DNA of 42,821 nt from a bacterium (GTDB taxonomy: Bacteria > Bacillota > Clostridia > Lachnospirales > Lachnospiraceae): the NCBI GenBank assembly GCA_030539495.1, contig JAUNRX010000012.1, positions 1 through 42,821 on the forward strand. Reading direction: 5' to 3'. The notes under the pieces are model-generated. The model worked only from the letters and a program-made list of their open reading frames with translations, did not search any database and was not told the DNA's origin. Position 1 is the stretch's first letter. Each line of letters opens with the position of its first letter. The position numbers were made by a program, and so were the translations under genes. Positions 7,985 through 15,932 of the stretch are shown here, piece by piece.

Positions 7985-8731
7985 ATGTCCGGTACATATA
8001 TTAATTTATCCCAGGAAAATCTAAGCGAGCAGCATCTTTGCTGTGCGATTGCAGATAAAAAGCATCAGGCTGGGGTAGAGGTAAAAAAGGCATGGTTAAG
8101 TGAGAGAATGAAAGAGGGACATGTATTTCGAAAATTAGATAAGAAAGGCAAAGTATTTATTGAATATGCACCTCTTGAAAAGGCTTGGGTTCCGGTTGAA
8201 GGAGAAAACTATATGTATATCTATTGCTTATGGGTATCTGGAAAGTTTAAAGGAAAAGGGCATGGCAAGGAATTGTTAGAATATTGTATCCAGGATGCAA
8301 AAGCAAAAGGTAAATCAGGAGTCTGCGTAATCAGCGCTAAGAAAAAGAAGCCATTTCTTTCGGATAAGAAGTTTATGTTAAGCTTTGGGTTTCAGGTAGT
8401 CGATACCATAGGTAAGGACTATGAGTTATTAGCACTTTCTTTTGATCATACAATTCCAAGGTTTACAGAGAGTGCAAAGAAACAAATAATAGAAAGTGAA
8501 AAACTGACCATTTATTATGGTATGCAATGTCCCTATATTCCAAATTGTATTGCTGAGATCAAGGCATATTGTATGGAGCATAAGGTTGAAGTGGAACTAA
8601 TTCCGGTAGACAGCCTAGAGAAGGCAAAAAGCCTCCCTTGCGTATTTAATAATTGGGCAGTATTCTATAAGGGAAGATTTGAGACTGTGCATTTGTTAAA
8701 TGAGACAGCATTAAAGAAATTATTATCTTAA
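7985..8731 (+). CDS. YoaP-type GNAT N-acetyltransferase
   Basis: This 248-residue protein has an N-terminal GNAT acetyltransferase domain. Acetyl-CoA binding is suggested by WVSGKFKGKGHGKELLEYC (about residues 81-99). A C-terminal thioredoxin-like YoaP domain follows, with YYGMQCPYIPNC and a final WAVFYKGRFETVHLLNE. Bacillus YoaP has the same two-part layout; its acceptor substrate is unknown. The CPYIPNC pair of cysteines could be redox-active, which is inference. ATG follows AAAGGAGGAGC. The gene has its own promoter and lies between two other single promoters, so no operon is evident. Confidence 0.82.
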   Translation: MSGTYINLSQENLSEQHLCCAIADKKHQAGVEVKKAWLSERMKEGHVFRKLDKKGKVFIEYAPLEKAWVPVEGENYMYIYCLWVSGKFKGKGHGKELLEYCIQDAKAKGKSGVCVISAKKKKPFLSDKKFMLSFGFQVVDTIGKDYELLALSFDHTIPRFTESAKKQIIESEKLTIYYGMQCPYIPNCIAEIKAYCMEHKVEVELIPVDSLEKAKSLPCVFNNWAVFYKGRFETVHLLNETALKKLLS

Positions 8732-8767
8732 ACCTTCTCACTTTATTGAAATTTAATAAATGCTTCA

Positions 8768-8796
8768 TTGACAAAATTCCACATCAACACTATTAT
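8768..8796 (+). promoter_or_regulatory. Consensus promoter of the zinc-ribbon membrane gene
   Basis: Perfect -35 TTGACA (8768-8773), 17-base spacer, and TATTAT (8791-8796). It starts the short unit at 8838-9302. Confidence 0.75.
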
Positions 8797-8837
8797 TACT
8801 AATAATATCTTACAAACATATTAGAAAGGTGGATTAT

Positions 8838-9302
8838 ATGAGATTATTAGATCGATTCCGTCAATGGATGGTAGGGCGTTATGGCTCCGACCAACTAAAT
8901 ATGACATTATTAGTGGTGTATCTTATATTTAGCATTATAACATCAGCAACAGGATGGTTCCTAACATTGCTATTATCCTACGCATCAATTCTTATGATTT
9001 TTTATCGAATGTTTTCGAAGAATATTTCAAAGCGTTACGCAGAAAACCAGAAGTTTTTACAACTCGTTGCACCAATAACAAAAAGAATTGGAAAAGGAAG
9101 AACGGGATATCAAGGAAATCCATATCAAAATAATCCTTACCAGACAAACAGAACTGAAAAAAGAAGAAAGCCAAAGACAGATAAAGACCATAAGATTTTC
9201 CAATGTGGAAAATGTGGCCAGATGATCCGTGTTCCAAAAGGAAAAGGGAAGATTGCGATCAAGTGCCCAAGATGTGGACAAGAATTTGTAAAGAGAACAT
9301 AA
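8838..9302 (+). CDS. Two-TM membrane protein with C-terminal zinc ribbon
   Basis: This 154-residue protein has two adjacent hydrophobic segments (about residues 23-57), a basic Gln/Asn/Tyr-rich linker with an NPYQ repeat, and a C-terminal CGKCG...CPRCG zinc ribbon. The ribbon resembles the short zinc-ribbon tails (zinc-ribbon_2 style) of small bacterial membrane proteins. I start at ATG 8838, six bases after AAAGGTGG. The GTG at 8829 sits inside that ribosome site. The function is unknown. It heads a cluster of envelope- and chaperone-like genes and is followed by a separate promoter. Confidence 0.75.
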   Translation: MRLLDRFRQWMVGRYGSDQLNMTLLVVYLIFSIITSATGWFLTLLLSYASILMIFYRMFSKNISKRYAENQKFLQLVAPITKRIGKGRTGYQGNPYQNNPYQTNRTEKRRKPKTDKDHKIFQCGKCGQMIRVPKGKGKIAIKCPRCGQEFVKRT

Positions 9303-9365
9303 AGCTTCTTTTTATGTACACAAAATTATAATATAATATTAATGTTCTAACTATTAAAAAAATGC

Positions 9366-9371
9366 TATAAT
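9366..9371 (+). promoter_or_regulatory. Extended -10 promoter of the DUF5685 gene
   Basis: TGCTATAAT (9363-9371) is an extended -10 box with a weak -35 region (TGTTCT, 9343-9348). The start codon is 25 bases downstream, after AGGAGGACTA. Confidence 0.6.
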
Positions 9372-9395
9372 AAGGAAAGACTACTAGGAGGACTA

Positions 9396-10250
9396 ATGTT
9401 TGGATATGTAACAATTAACAAGCCCGAACTTAAGATAAAGGATTTTAATCGATATCGAGCATATTATTGTGGGTTATGTAGAACGCTGAAAGACGAGTAT
9501 GGACGCTTCGGACAAATGACTCTTACGTATGACATGACATTTCTTATTATATTGCTAACATCGTTATATGAAACAAAGCCAGAGCATGACACAGAGCGAT
9601 GCATTGCGCATCCCTTAAAAAAACATGATAGTTTAGTAAATGAGATTACAACGTATGCAGCAGATATGAATATCGCACTTACGTATCATCATCTATTAGA
9701 TGACTGGGAAGATGAAAAAAGTATTGCAGGGATTGCGGGAGCAAAACTTGTCCAAAGAAAATACAAGAAGATAGCGAAGCAGTATGAGCGACAAATCAAG
9801 GTAATCGTAGACTCCTTAAATGAGTTGAAGGACTGTGAGCAGAAGAATATGACCGATTTAGATCAAGTAGCAAGATGTTTTGGAAACTTGATGGGTGAAT
9901 TCTTTGTATATAAGCAGGATGAATGGGAACAAACACTTAGGGAAGTCGGTTTCTATCTAGGTAAGTTTATTTACATTATAGATGCATACGAAGACTTGGA
10001 CAAAGACCTAAAGAATAAAAGCTATAATCCATTGGTTGAAATGTCAAAACAGCCGGATTATGAAGAACAAATCAGGCAGATCCTGAATTTAATGATGGCG
10101 GATTGCACTAGGGCATTTGAAAAGCTGCCGTTAATTTATGAAGTTGAGATCTTACGCAATATCCTTTATGCCGGTGTTTGGTGTAAATATGATAAGCTTC
10201 GTAAGGAACGACTTGAAAAGGCAAATGAAAATAAAGAGAATAACAAATAA
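9396..10250 (+). CDS. DUF5685 family protein
   Basis: This 284-residue soluble, mostly helical protein opens with MFGYVTINKPELK and RAYYCGLCRTLKDEYG, the hallmark of DUF5685. An HHLLDDWEDEKS segment and IIDAYEDLDKDLKNKSYNP carry clustered acidic residues, reminiscent of helical metal-binding or isoprenoid-synthase-like folds. The family is uncharacterised. CGLC near the N-terminus is a potential metal or redox pair. It is followed 38 bases later by a J-domain gene. I recall this pairing from other Clostridia, which suggests the two act together. Confidence 0.82.
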   Translation: MFGYVTINKPELKIKDFNRYRAYYCGLCRTLKDEYGRFGQMTLTYDMTFLIILLTSLYETKPEHDTERCIAHPLKKHDSLVNEITTYAADMNIALTYHHLLDDWEDEKSIAGIAGAKLVQRKYKKIAKQYERQIKVIVDSLNELKDCEQKNMTDLDQVARCFGNLMGEFFVYKQDEWEQTLREVGFYLGKFIYIIDAYEDLDKDLKNKSYNPLVEMSKQPDYEEQIRQILNLMMADCTRAFEKLPLIYEVEILRNILYAGVWCKYDKLRKERLEKANENKENNK

Positions 10251-10288
10251 ATATACCAGATTGATGGAGTATCGAAAGGAAAAGATTT

Positions 10289-10963
10289 ATGACAGATCCA
10301 TATCAAGTGTTAGGCATCAGTTCTAACGCAACTGATGATGAAGTAAAAAAAGCATATAGAGAATTAAGTAGAAAGTATCATCCAGATTCTTATGCAAACA
10401 ATCCATTAGCGGATTTAGCAGAAGATAAGTTTAAGGAAGTACAAGAAGCATATAACCAAATTATGAAAGAACGCGAGAATGGATATTCTAGAAGCACAGG
10501 CGGTTTCGGTGGAGGCTATTCTTCCGGAGGCTATTCTTCTTCCAGCTACGGCGGAGGTTATTCTTCCACAAACAATACAGGTGAACTACAAAGCGTCTAT
10601 ACTCTTTTATCACAGCGAAGATTTCGTGATGCATTAGACGAATTATCAAGAACAAGCAATCGTTCTGCAAAATGGTATTACTATAGTGCAGTAGCAAATT
10701 CAGGAATTGGCAATAACATTCAGGCTCTTGACCATGCAAGAACTGCAAATAGCATGGATCCAGGAAATCAAGAATATGCAAATTTCTTAGACCAGCTACA
10801 GTACGGAAATCGTAGATATCAATCAACAGGATATGGCTATGGAAGACCAAACTCATCATATGGCGGAGGAGATACTTGCGGAACTGGTAACGCATGCTGT
10901 GATTTATGGATTGCAGATTCTTGTTGCGAAATGATGGGAGGCGATTTGTGCTCATGCATGTAA
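10289..10963 (+). CDS. J-domain (DnaJ-type) protein with Gly-rich linker and Cys-rich tail
   Basis: The 224-residue protein has an N-terminal J domain (about residues 3-65) with the HPD motif in [12 protein letters not shown], so it should stimulate DnaK-type ATPases. A Gly/Ser/Tyr-rich stretch (about 72-95) follows, then a TPR-like helical segment (about 97-170). The last 28 residues hold seven cysteines, including [15 protein letters not shown] and DLCSCM, a tail seen in clostridial J proteins. It is not canonical DnaJ: there is no CxxCxGxG zinc finger. The gene overlaps the start of the next one, indicating coupled translation. Confidence 0.87.
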   Translation: MTDPYQVLGISSNATDDEVKKAYRELSRKYHPDSYANNPLADLAEDKFKEVQEAYNQIMKERENGYSRSTGGFGGGYSSGGYSSSSYGGGYSSTNNTGELQSVYTLLSQRRFRDALDELSRTSNRSAKWYYYSAVANSGIGNNIQALDHARTANSMDPGNQEYANFLDQLQYGNRRYQSTGYGYGRPNSSYGGGDTCGTGNACCDLWIADSCCEMMGGDLCSCM

Positions 10964-11487
10964 ATGCGAAGAGAGTTGCATTTTTGGGAGTGTCTATGGC
11001 ACTTTCCATCGTTTTAGTAGTGTTAAGCGGAATTATTGAAATAAACACATTATTTCTGCTGGCATTGGCATCATTTTTTACAGGCATTGCAATCGGAGAA
11101 TTTGGACTAGGGGCAGGGGCAAGCTATATGGCAGGAAGTGTAATCTTAAGCCTGATCCTTGCACCAAATAAGCTATATGTTCTTACGTATGCTGGTATTT
11201 GCCTCTATCTGGTAGTAACCGAGTTTATATGGAAAAAAGTTTTAAAGGGCACTTATTCTAAGAAAAATAATAGAATATTTATGGTATGTAAGGCGATAAT
11301 TTTTAATATCATGTATATTCCGTTAGTTATTTTTGTACCAAAGCTACTTATTACAAGGGAAATGAGTACGGTCCTGTTTATCATTTTATTACTTGGTGGA
11401 CAAGTAGTACTGTATGCATATGATTATGCATATCATTACTTTATGAACCGTTACTGGCTAAAGTTACGTCGAATATTGTTTAATTAA
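10948..11487 (+). CDS. Six-TM membrane protein of unknown function
   Basis: This 179-residue protein is almost wholly hydrophobic, with about six membrane segments and short loops. The size and helix count resemble ECF-transporter substrate-binding components, but I see no diagnostic motif and leave it unnamed. GTG 10948 is six bases after GGGAGG (10936-10941); ATG 10954 is the alternative. Either start lies inside the end of the J-domain gene, a 16-base overlap, so translation is probably coupled and the protein may be a membrane partner of the DUF5685/J-domain pair. Confidence 0.7.
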   Translation: MLMHVNAKRVAFLGVSMALSIVLVVLSGIIEINTLFLLALASFFTGIAIGEFGLGAGASYMAGSVILSLILAPNKLYVLTYAGICLYLVVTEFIWKKVLKGTYSKKNNRIFMVCKAIIFNIMYIPLVIFVPKLLITREMSTVLFIILLLGGQVVLYAYDYAYHYFMNRYWLKLRRILFN

Positions 11488-11516
11488 AGAATAGTATATA
11501 AATGGAGGTATGGGTT

Positions 11517-12005
11517 ATGGATATTATGGAAACGATTGATAAGATTGGTGTTACATTAACACAGACAAGTAAGGACATTGCAAAGAAAGCAAAAGATTTA
11601 GTGGATGTAAATACAGTGAAAGCTGCAATCAATGATCAAAAAAGAGTAATTGCCAAAGCATATGAAAGAATTGGCGAACAATACTATAAAGATCATGTAG
11701 ATGCTGGAATTTATGAATATGAAATCGAGTTTGAAACAATTGGTGAAGCAAATGCCAAGATGAAAGAACTTTATGAGCAGCTTCATATACTTAAGAATGT
11801 AAGTGTCTGTCCAGTTTGTGGTGCATCTCATAGTCTTGACGCAGCATATTGTAGCAAATGTGGTGTTAAATTGAATACAGAACCAGTAAACACAGAAACT
11901 CCTTGTGAAGTAAAAGAAGAGGAAACTGAGGCAGCAGAGGAAGTAAAATCTGAAGCAGAAGAAGTGAAATCAGAAGAAACTTCACAATCTGATACAGAAG
12001 AATAA
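11517..12005 (+). CDS. Zinc-ribbon protein with coiled-coil and acidic tail
   Basis: This 162-residue protein starts with an amphipathic helix (DIMETIDKIGVTLTQTSKDI) and a predicted coiled coil. A zinc ribbon follows, with CPVCG and CSKCG spaced 14 residues apart. The tail is highly acidic with imperfect EVKSE repeats, probably disordered. It resembles clostridial zinc-ribbon proteins of unknown role. I start at ATG 11517, eight bases after GGAGG (11504-11508); the ATG at 11502 is within that site. It is 29 bases after the six-TM gene, probably in the same operon. Confidence 0.75.
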   Translation: MDIMETIDKIGVTLTQTSKDIAKKAKDLVDVNTVKAAINDQKRVIAKAYERIGEQYYKDHVDAGIYEYEIEFETIGEANAKMKELYEQLHILKNVSVCPVCGASHSLDAAYCSKCGVKLNTEPVNTETPCEVKEEETEAAEEVKSEAEEVKSEETSQSDTEE

Positions 12006-12036
12006 TGCTAGACTAGTATTAAAATAGAAAAGTAAT

Positions 12037-12073
12037 AAGGCGGTATAGTCAGGATATTTGAGTATGCCGCCTT
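12037..12073 (+). terminator. Terminator-like hairpin after the zinc-ribbon gene
   Basis: AAGGCGGTAT pairs with TATGCCGCCTT around a GTCAGGATATTTGAG loop region. There is no strong T-run afterwards, so termination may be partial. Confidence 0.5.
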
Positions 12074-12122
12074 ATCTGTTAATCGATAGGAAATAAAACG
12101 AGTATGAAATGGAGAAGAGGCA

Positions 12123-12605
12123 ATGAAGTTATACATAAAGCAGAGAGTATTTTCGATTGGTGATAAATATGATGTCTGTGATGAATGGGGAAATCCAGTA
12201 TACCATGTGGAAAGCGAAGTGTTTACATTTCTTGATAAAATTCATATCTATGATATGCAAGGAAGGGAACTATTCTTTATCAAACGAAAGATGTCTTTCT
12301 TTGGAGCAATCTATGAAATTTATAATGGAGATATTTTATGTGCAGACATTAGACAGAGAGTACGTTTCCTAAGATCTCAGTTAGATATCAACAGCCAGTA
12401 TGGTCAGTTTGAAATCGATGGTGATTTCTTTGCACATAATTTCACTGTTTATAATGGAAATCAGTTGGCAGGTACGGTAGCCAAGGCATATCTTTCCTGG
12501 GGTGACTCCTACGAGTTAGATATCAGCAGTTATTCTGATCCGGCATTCTTCACTACGCTGGTAATCGCCATCGACAACTGCTTACACAATGAAAATAATA
12601 ATTAG
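12123..12605 (+). CDS. LURP-one-related (YxjI-like) family protein
   Basis: This 160-residue protein resembles the LURP-one-related/YxjI family, a tubby-like beta-barrel with a central helix. Recognisable features are the opening MKLYIKQRVFSIGDKYDV, then NPVYHVES, FLDKIHIYDMQG, and a late segment YELDISSYSDPAFFTTLVIAID. Tubby-related folds can bind membrane phosphoinositides in eukaryotes; the bacterial role is unknown. There is no signal peptide. It follows the zinc-ribbon gene after a partial terminator and has its own strong terminator. Confidence 0.78.
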   Translation: MKLYIKQRVFSIGDKYDVCDEWGNPVYHVESEVFTFLDKIHIYDMQGRELFFIKRKMSFFGAIYEIYNGDILCADIRQRVRFLRSQLDINSQYGQFEIDGDFFAHNFTVYNGNQLAGTVAKAYLSWGDSYELDISSYSDPAFFTTLVIAIDNCLHNENNN

Positions 12606-12623
12606 TATGGGTCTAGATAGTTG

Positions 12624-12670
12624 ACAAAAGAGCGTACATTCTTCAAATAAGAGAGTGTGGGCTCTTTTGT
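12624..12670 (+). terminator. Terminator of the LURP-one-like gene
   Basis: ACAAAAGAGC (12624-12633) pairs perfectly with GCTCTTTTGT (12661-12670). The inner ACATTCT/AGAGTGT extends the stem. Confidence 0.7.
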
Positions 12671-12713
12671 ATATTATGTATAAATCCTCGTTGAAGTTAT
12701 TTAAGAAGTAGCG

Positions 12714-12744
12714 TTTTTAATGGCAGCTTTGCTGGCATTAAAAA
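12714..12744. repeat. Second hairpin sharing the csp terminator U-run
   Basis: TTTTTAATG (12714-12722) pairs with CATTAAAAA (12736-12744). CAGC/GCTG is inside, separated by one G-G mismatch, with loop TTT. On the minus strand it begins in the U-run of the csp terminator. See the similar hairpin at 33175-33225. Confidence 0.55.
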
Positions 12745-12772
12745 AGGACTAGCACCATAGGTGCTAGTCCTT
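12739..12772 (-). terminator. Terminator of the cold-shock gene
   Basis: A perfect 13-bp stem, AAGGACTAGCACC (12744-12756) with GGTGCTAGTCCTT (12760-12772), has loop ATA. On the minus strand it is followed by TTTTTT. A further 9-bp inverted repeat, AGATTAAAA/TTTTAATCT (12786-12807), lies between it and the stop codon. Confidence 0.85.
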
Positions 12773-12828
12773 CATGAGTTAAGTTAGATTAAAACGAGTT
12801 TTAATCTCTAAGCTCTATTTTTAATTTA

Positions 12829-13032
12829 CTAAGCTACAGTTACGTTGATTGCTTGTAAACCACGATCAGTTTCAGTAGTATCGAAAGCTACGTTTTGGCC
12901 TTCTTCTAATGTTTTGAAACCTTCAGCAACGATACCGGAGAAGTGTACGAATACGTCTTTTCCTGTAGCTTCGTCTGTGATAAATCCGAATCCTTTTTCG
13001 CTGTTAAACCATTTTACTGTACCTTTATTCAT
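12829..13032 (-). CDS. Cold-shock protein, CspA family
   Basis: This 67-residue single cold-shock domain binds single-stranded RNA/DNA and melts mRNA secondary structure. RNP1 (KGFGFITD) and RNP2 (DVFVHF) are intact, and [10 protein letters not shown] is the usual N-terminal stretch. The length is typical. The start ATG follows AAGGAGG on the minus strand. About 130 bases lie between the preceding amidase terminator and the start, so the mRNA can have a long 5' leader, as csp mRNAs often do. Which csp paralogue it is cannot be told. Confidence 0.95.
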   Translation of the reverse strand: MNKGTVKWFNSEKGFGFITDEATGKDVFVHFSGIVAEGFKTLEEGQNVAFDTTETDRGLQAINVTVA

Positions 13033-13165
13033 GAAAGATACCTCCTTAAAAATAATAATATGTTAGAAAAGTTATAGCTCCTAAATTCTATGTGTTTTTG
13101 AAACCTTGAATCGCGGAGGATGTTATCATGAATATACATAGAAAAAAATTCCATGAAATCAAGAT

Positions 13166-13221
13166 AAAAAAAACACATACCTATGTAAATTAAATAGAAA
13201 AGCAATTTACAAAGGTATGTG
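13166..13221 (-). terminator. Terminator of the amidase gene
   Basis: CACATACCTATGTAAAT (13174-13190) and ATTTACAAAGGTATGTG (13205-13221) pair at 16 of 17 positions. On the minus strand eight T follow. It separates the amidase gene from csp. Confidence 0.8.
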
Positions 13222-13293
13222 AACATCTAATCTATACTTTAAAATACTCTTAAATATTAACACTTTAAGGTGAGAAAGTCAATAGAGAGAATA

Positions 13294-13875
13294 TTAATTT
13301 TGTAATTGGGGTAAACCTAAGAAGTTAAGTAATCCTACATAAATTCCATAGGCAAATTGATATTGATCATTGGTTAATTTCTCTACATCAGATGCATTGC
13401 TGATATAAGCAAGCTCTACCAATACTGATGGCATATTTGTCTTACGAAGTACGTATAAAGCAGGATTGGTCCTTACTTGATTATCTTTCGTTCCAACTCG
13501 TCGAACAATTTCATTTAAAATATCCTGAGCTAAGATTGCAGCTTGCGTGCCGGTCTGATAAATGTATACCTCCGTTCCATTTATAGCAGGATTAGGGTTG
13601 GAATTTACGTGAATGCTAATAAAATAATCAGCAGGCCAACTGTTTGCCAGGGTAACACGTTCTCTTAAGCTGGTTGCATTATTTGTTCCTAGAACCGTTG
13701 TTGGGGTAGGTCTGGATGTTCTGACTTCAAAACGTGGATCTGCTCCTAAAATATCAGCTAGATATGCACCTACTTGATAAGTAATGTTTTCCTCATTAAG
13801 ACCGAACCCAGTAGCACCGGCATTATGAAAACCTGTAGGATTATGACCTTGATCTATGAATATTCTAATAGCCAA
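13294..13875 (-). CDS. N-acetylmuramoyl-L-alanine amidase (Amidase_3)
   Basis: This predicted zinc amidase splits the bond between N-acetylmuramate and L-alanine in peptidoglycan. Zinc ligands and catalytic residues of Amidase_3 are visible: IDQGHNPTG (His 11), NEENITYQVG (Glu), ISIHVNS (His), and the late VLVELAYISN (Glu). I start at TTG 13875, which has AAAGGAAGTG a few bases upstream. The ATG at 13896 has no ribosome site. The protein is only the catalytic domain, with no signal peptide or wall-binding repeats, so how it reaches the wall is unclear. It is a single gene with its own terminator. Confidence 0.87.
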   Translation of the reverse strand: MAIRIFIDQGHNPTGFHNAGATGFGLNEENITYQVGAYLADILGADPRFEVRTSRPTPTTVLGTNNATSLRERVTLANSWPADYFISIHVNSNPNPAINGTEVYIYQTGTQAAILAQDILNEIVRRVGTKDNQVRTNPALYVLRKTNMPSVLVELAYISNASDVEKLTNDQYQFAYGIYVGLLNFLGLPQLQN

Positions 13876-14038
13876 AAATATCACTTCCTTTCGCATTATA
13901 CTAATATAATATTCATGAGATTTGCCATTGTGTCATAATTTATTTACAATCTAAAAGTTTACAACATACAAGTTAATGTGTTAAACTATTAAAGTTATAG
14001 AATGCCACAGCGTGGCAAGACAAAAAGGAGAGTGCAGT

Positions 14039-15049
14039 ATGGAAAGATTTTTTGTACCAAGTGGTTATGAATCTCCGATGAACATAAGAGAAACCGAAGT
14101 AGCCATAAAAGACGTAAAAGATATTTTTGAACGAGAATTAGCAAAACAATTGAATTTAACAAGAGTAAGTGCGCCATTATTTGTTAGCCCAGAAACAGGT
14201 CTGAATGACAATTTAAATGGTGTTGAACGCCCAGTATCTTTTGGAATTAGAGAACAAGGTGATAAAGTAGTCGAAATCGTACATTCCTTAGCAAAATGGA
14301 AACGTCAGGCATTGGCTCGTTACGGATTTGTAAAAGGGGAAGGCCTTTATACAGATATGAATGCAATTCGCCGCGATGAAGACACAGATAATATCCATTC
14401 CTTATTTGTTGATCAATGGGATTGGGAAAAAGTAATTAATAAAGAAGACCGTAACATTGATACATTAAAAAAAGTAGTTCGTAATGTATATCAGGCATTA
14501 AAGAATACAGAAGAAATCCTTTCTCATAAATACGATTACATAAAACCATATTTACCAGAAGAGATTACATTTATAACGACACAAGAATTAGAGGATGAAT
14601 ATCCAGACCTTACTCCAAAGGAAAGAGAAAATAAGATTGCCTTATTAAAAGGTGCTGTATTTATTATGCAGATTGGTGGAGACTTAAAATCCGGCGAGAA
14701 ACATGATGGAAGAGCTCCAGATTATGATGATTGGAACTTAAATGGAGATATTATTGTTCATTATCCTGTTTTAGGAATTGGATTAGAGTTATCAAGCATG
14801 GGAATTCGTGTAGATGAAGATGCACTTAAGAAACAGCTTGAACTTAGCGGATGTGTTGAACGTGCCAAATTACCATTCCAAAAGAGTATTTTAGATAAAG
14901 AATTGCCATATACAATTGGTGGTGGTATCGGTCAGTCAAGAATATGTATGTTCTTCTTACGTAAGGCTCATATCGGTGAAGTACAGGCAAGCATTTGGCC
15001 AGAGGATGTTTTAGAAGAAGCAGAAAAGAAAAATGTTAATCTGTTATAA
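14039..15049 (+). CDS. asnA: Aspartate-ammonia ligase (asparagine synthetase A)
   Basis: AsnA makes asparagine from aspartate, ammonia and ATP. It has a class II aminoacyl-tRNA-synthetase-like fold. Characteristic stretches are [42 protein letters not shown] and the C-terminal [12 protein letters not shown]. At 336 residues it is the usual size. I start at ATG 14039 after AAAAAGGAGAG. The longer reading from 14012 includes a small TGCCAC/GTGGCA hairpin (14003-14017) and the ribosome site. No T-box leader is evident. It has its own strong terminator. Confidence 0.96.
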   Translation: MERFFVPSGYESPMNIRETEVAIKDVKDIFERELAKQLNLTRVSAPLFVSPETGLNDNLNGVERPVSFGIREQGDKVVEIVHSLAKWKRQALARYGFVKGEGLYTDMNAIRRDEDTDNIHSLFVDQWDWEKVINKEDRNIDTLKKVVRNVYQALKNTEEILSHKYDYIKPYLPEEITFITTQELEDEYPDLTPKERENKIALLKGAVFIMQIGGDLKSGEKHDGRAPDYDDWNLNGDIIVHYPVLGIGLELSSMGIRVDEDALKKQLELSGCVERAKLPFQKSILDKELPYTIGGGIGQSRICMFFLRKAHIGEVQASIWPEDVLEEAEKKNVNLL

Positions 15050-15068
15050 AATCTGACAAGTAATGTAT

Positions 15069-15137
15069 AAGACATTAAAAATTTGGTGAATTTGCTTTTA
15101 ATAAGTAGAATTGATCTGAATTTTTAGTGTCTTTTTC
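15069..15137 (+). terminator. Terminator of asnA
   Basis: AAGACATTAAAAATT (15069-15083) pairs with AATTTTTAGTGTCTT (15119-15133) through 15 bp with one wobble. TTTTT-rich sequence follows. The loop is about 35 bases. Confidence 0.75.
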
Positions 15138-15222
15138 ATATAGTTTTTAGCGAAAAGCTTGTCTTTAGTAACAAGATATACTATTCTTATTAGTAAGAGC
15201 ATTAGTTGGATGGGAGAGTGTT

Positions 15223-15888
15223 ATGAGAATATATTTAATTCGACATGGTAGGCAATCCAGTACGTTATGCAACGTCAATGTCCCACTGGCAAAAGAGGGT
15301 GTAAGACAGGCCCAGTTAGCAGGAAAACGTTTGGCTGCTTATGATATTGATGCAGTCTATGCCAGCGATTTGCTTCGAGCAAAAGAGACAGCTGCCATAA
15401 TAAAAAATGAGATTATTTGTAATGCTAACAATACAAAGTTAAGTGAAACTGATCCAATCAATATTCGAGAGGAATTAAGAGAGATTGACTTTGGTGAGCT
15501 GGAAGGCAGATCAGATGAAGAGATCAAAGTTGTTTATAAGGAATTTTTAAAGCAACGAGATCTGCTAGAAGAGGATTTGGCATTTCCAGGTGGTGAATGT
15601 GGACGAGATGTAATTAAACGGGTTAGTCTAGTACTAGAGGAATTAAAGGAAAGTTCTTATGAAAATGTAGTAATCGTTACCCATGGAGGAGCGATACGTT
15701 CTATATTGACCTCTCTTTTAGATATGAATCCGGCTAATAAGCTGCTAATTAGTTTATCCCTTGAAAATACTAGTATTACGGAACTTTTTTATTCCCCAGA
15801 TAAGAATAGGTTCTATGTAGAGCGATTAAATGATTACGCTCACCTCGAGGGAGAAAAGGAATTACTTCGTCGAAATTGGAAGAGGTAG
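15223..15888 (+). CDS. Histidine phosphatase (phosphoglycerate mutase-like) family protein
   Basis: This is a phosphatase or mutase of the histidine-phosphatase superfamily, which uses a phospho-histidine intermediate. The RHG motif is in LIRHGRQSS (residues 6-8). SDLLRAKETA supplies a phosphate-binding Arg, REIDFGELEG the acid Glu, and VTHGGAIRSIL the second catalytic His. The 221-residue size fits GpmB/CobC/PhoE-like members; the substrate is not evident. It is first in an operon with maf (44-base gap) and corA (36-base gap). Its ribosome site, GGGAG, is modest. Confidence 0.85.
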   Translation: MRIYLIRHGRQSSTLCNVNVPLAKEGVRQAQLAGKRLAAYDIDAVYASDLLRAKETAAIIKNEIICNANNTKLSETDPINIREELREIDFGELEGRSDEEIKVVYKEFLKQRDLLEEDLAFPGGECGRDVIKRVSLVLEELKESSYENVVIVTHGGAIRSILTSLLDMNPANKLLISLSLENTSITELFYSPDKNRFYVERLNDYAHLEGEKELLRRNWKR

Positions 15889-15932
15889 TATATTGACAGA
15901 AGAAGTTATTTGACAGAAGAAAGGAAAAGAGT

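Noticed and set aside
10138-10326. 62-residue ORF between the DUF5685 and J-domain genes
   Set aside because: It is an out-of-frame reading of the DUF5685 gene end and the J-domain gene start.
12845-13066. Plus-strand 73-residue ORF opposite csp
   Set aside because: It is a shadow of the well-supported cold-shock gene, with no ribosome site.
13294-13875. Phage endolysin from a prophage
   Set aside because: There is no holin, structural or integrase gene nearby, and the neighbours are ordinary chromosomal genes.
13897-14038. T-box leader controlling asnA
   Set aside because: There is no specifier stem or T-box sequence, only a short TGCCAC/GTGGCA hairpin.
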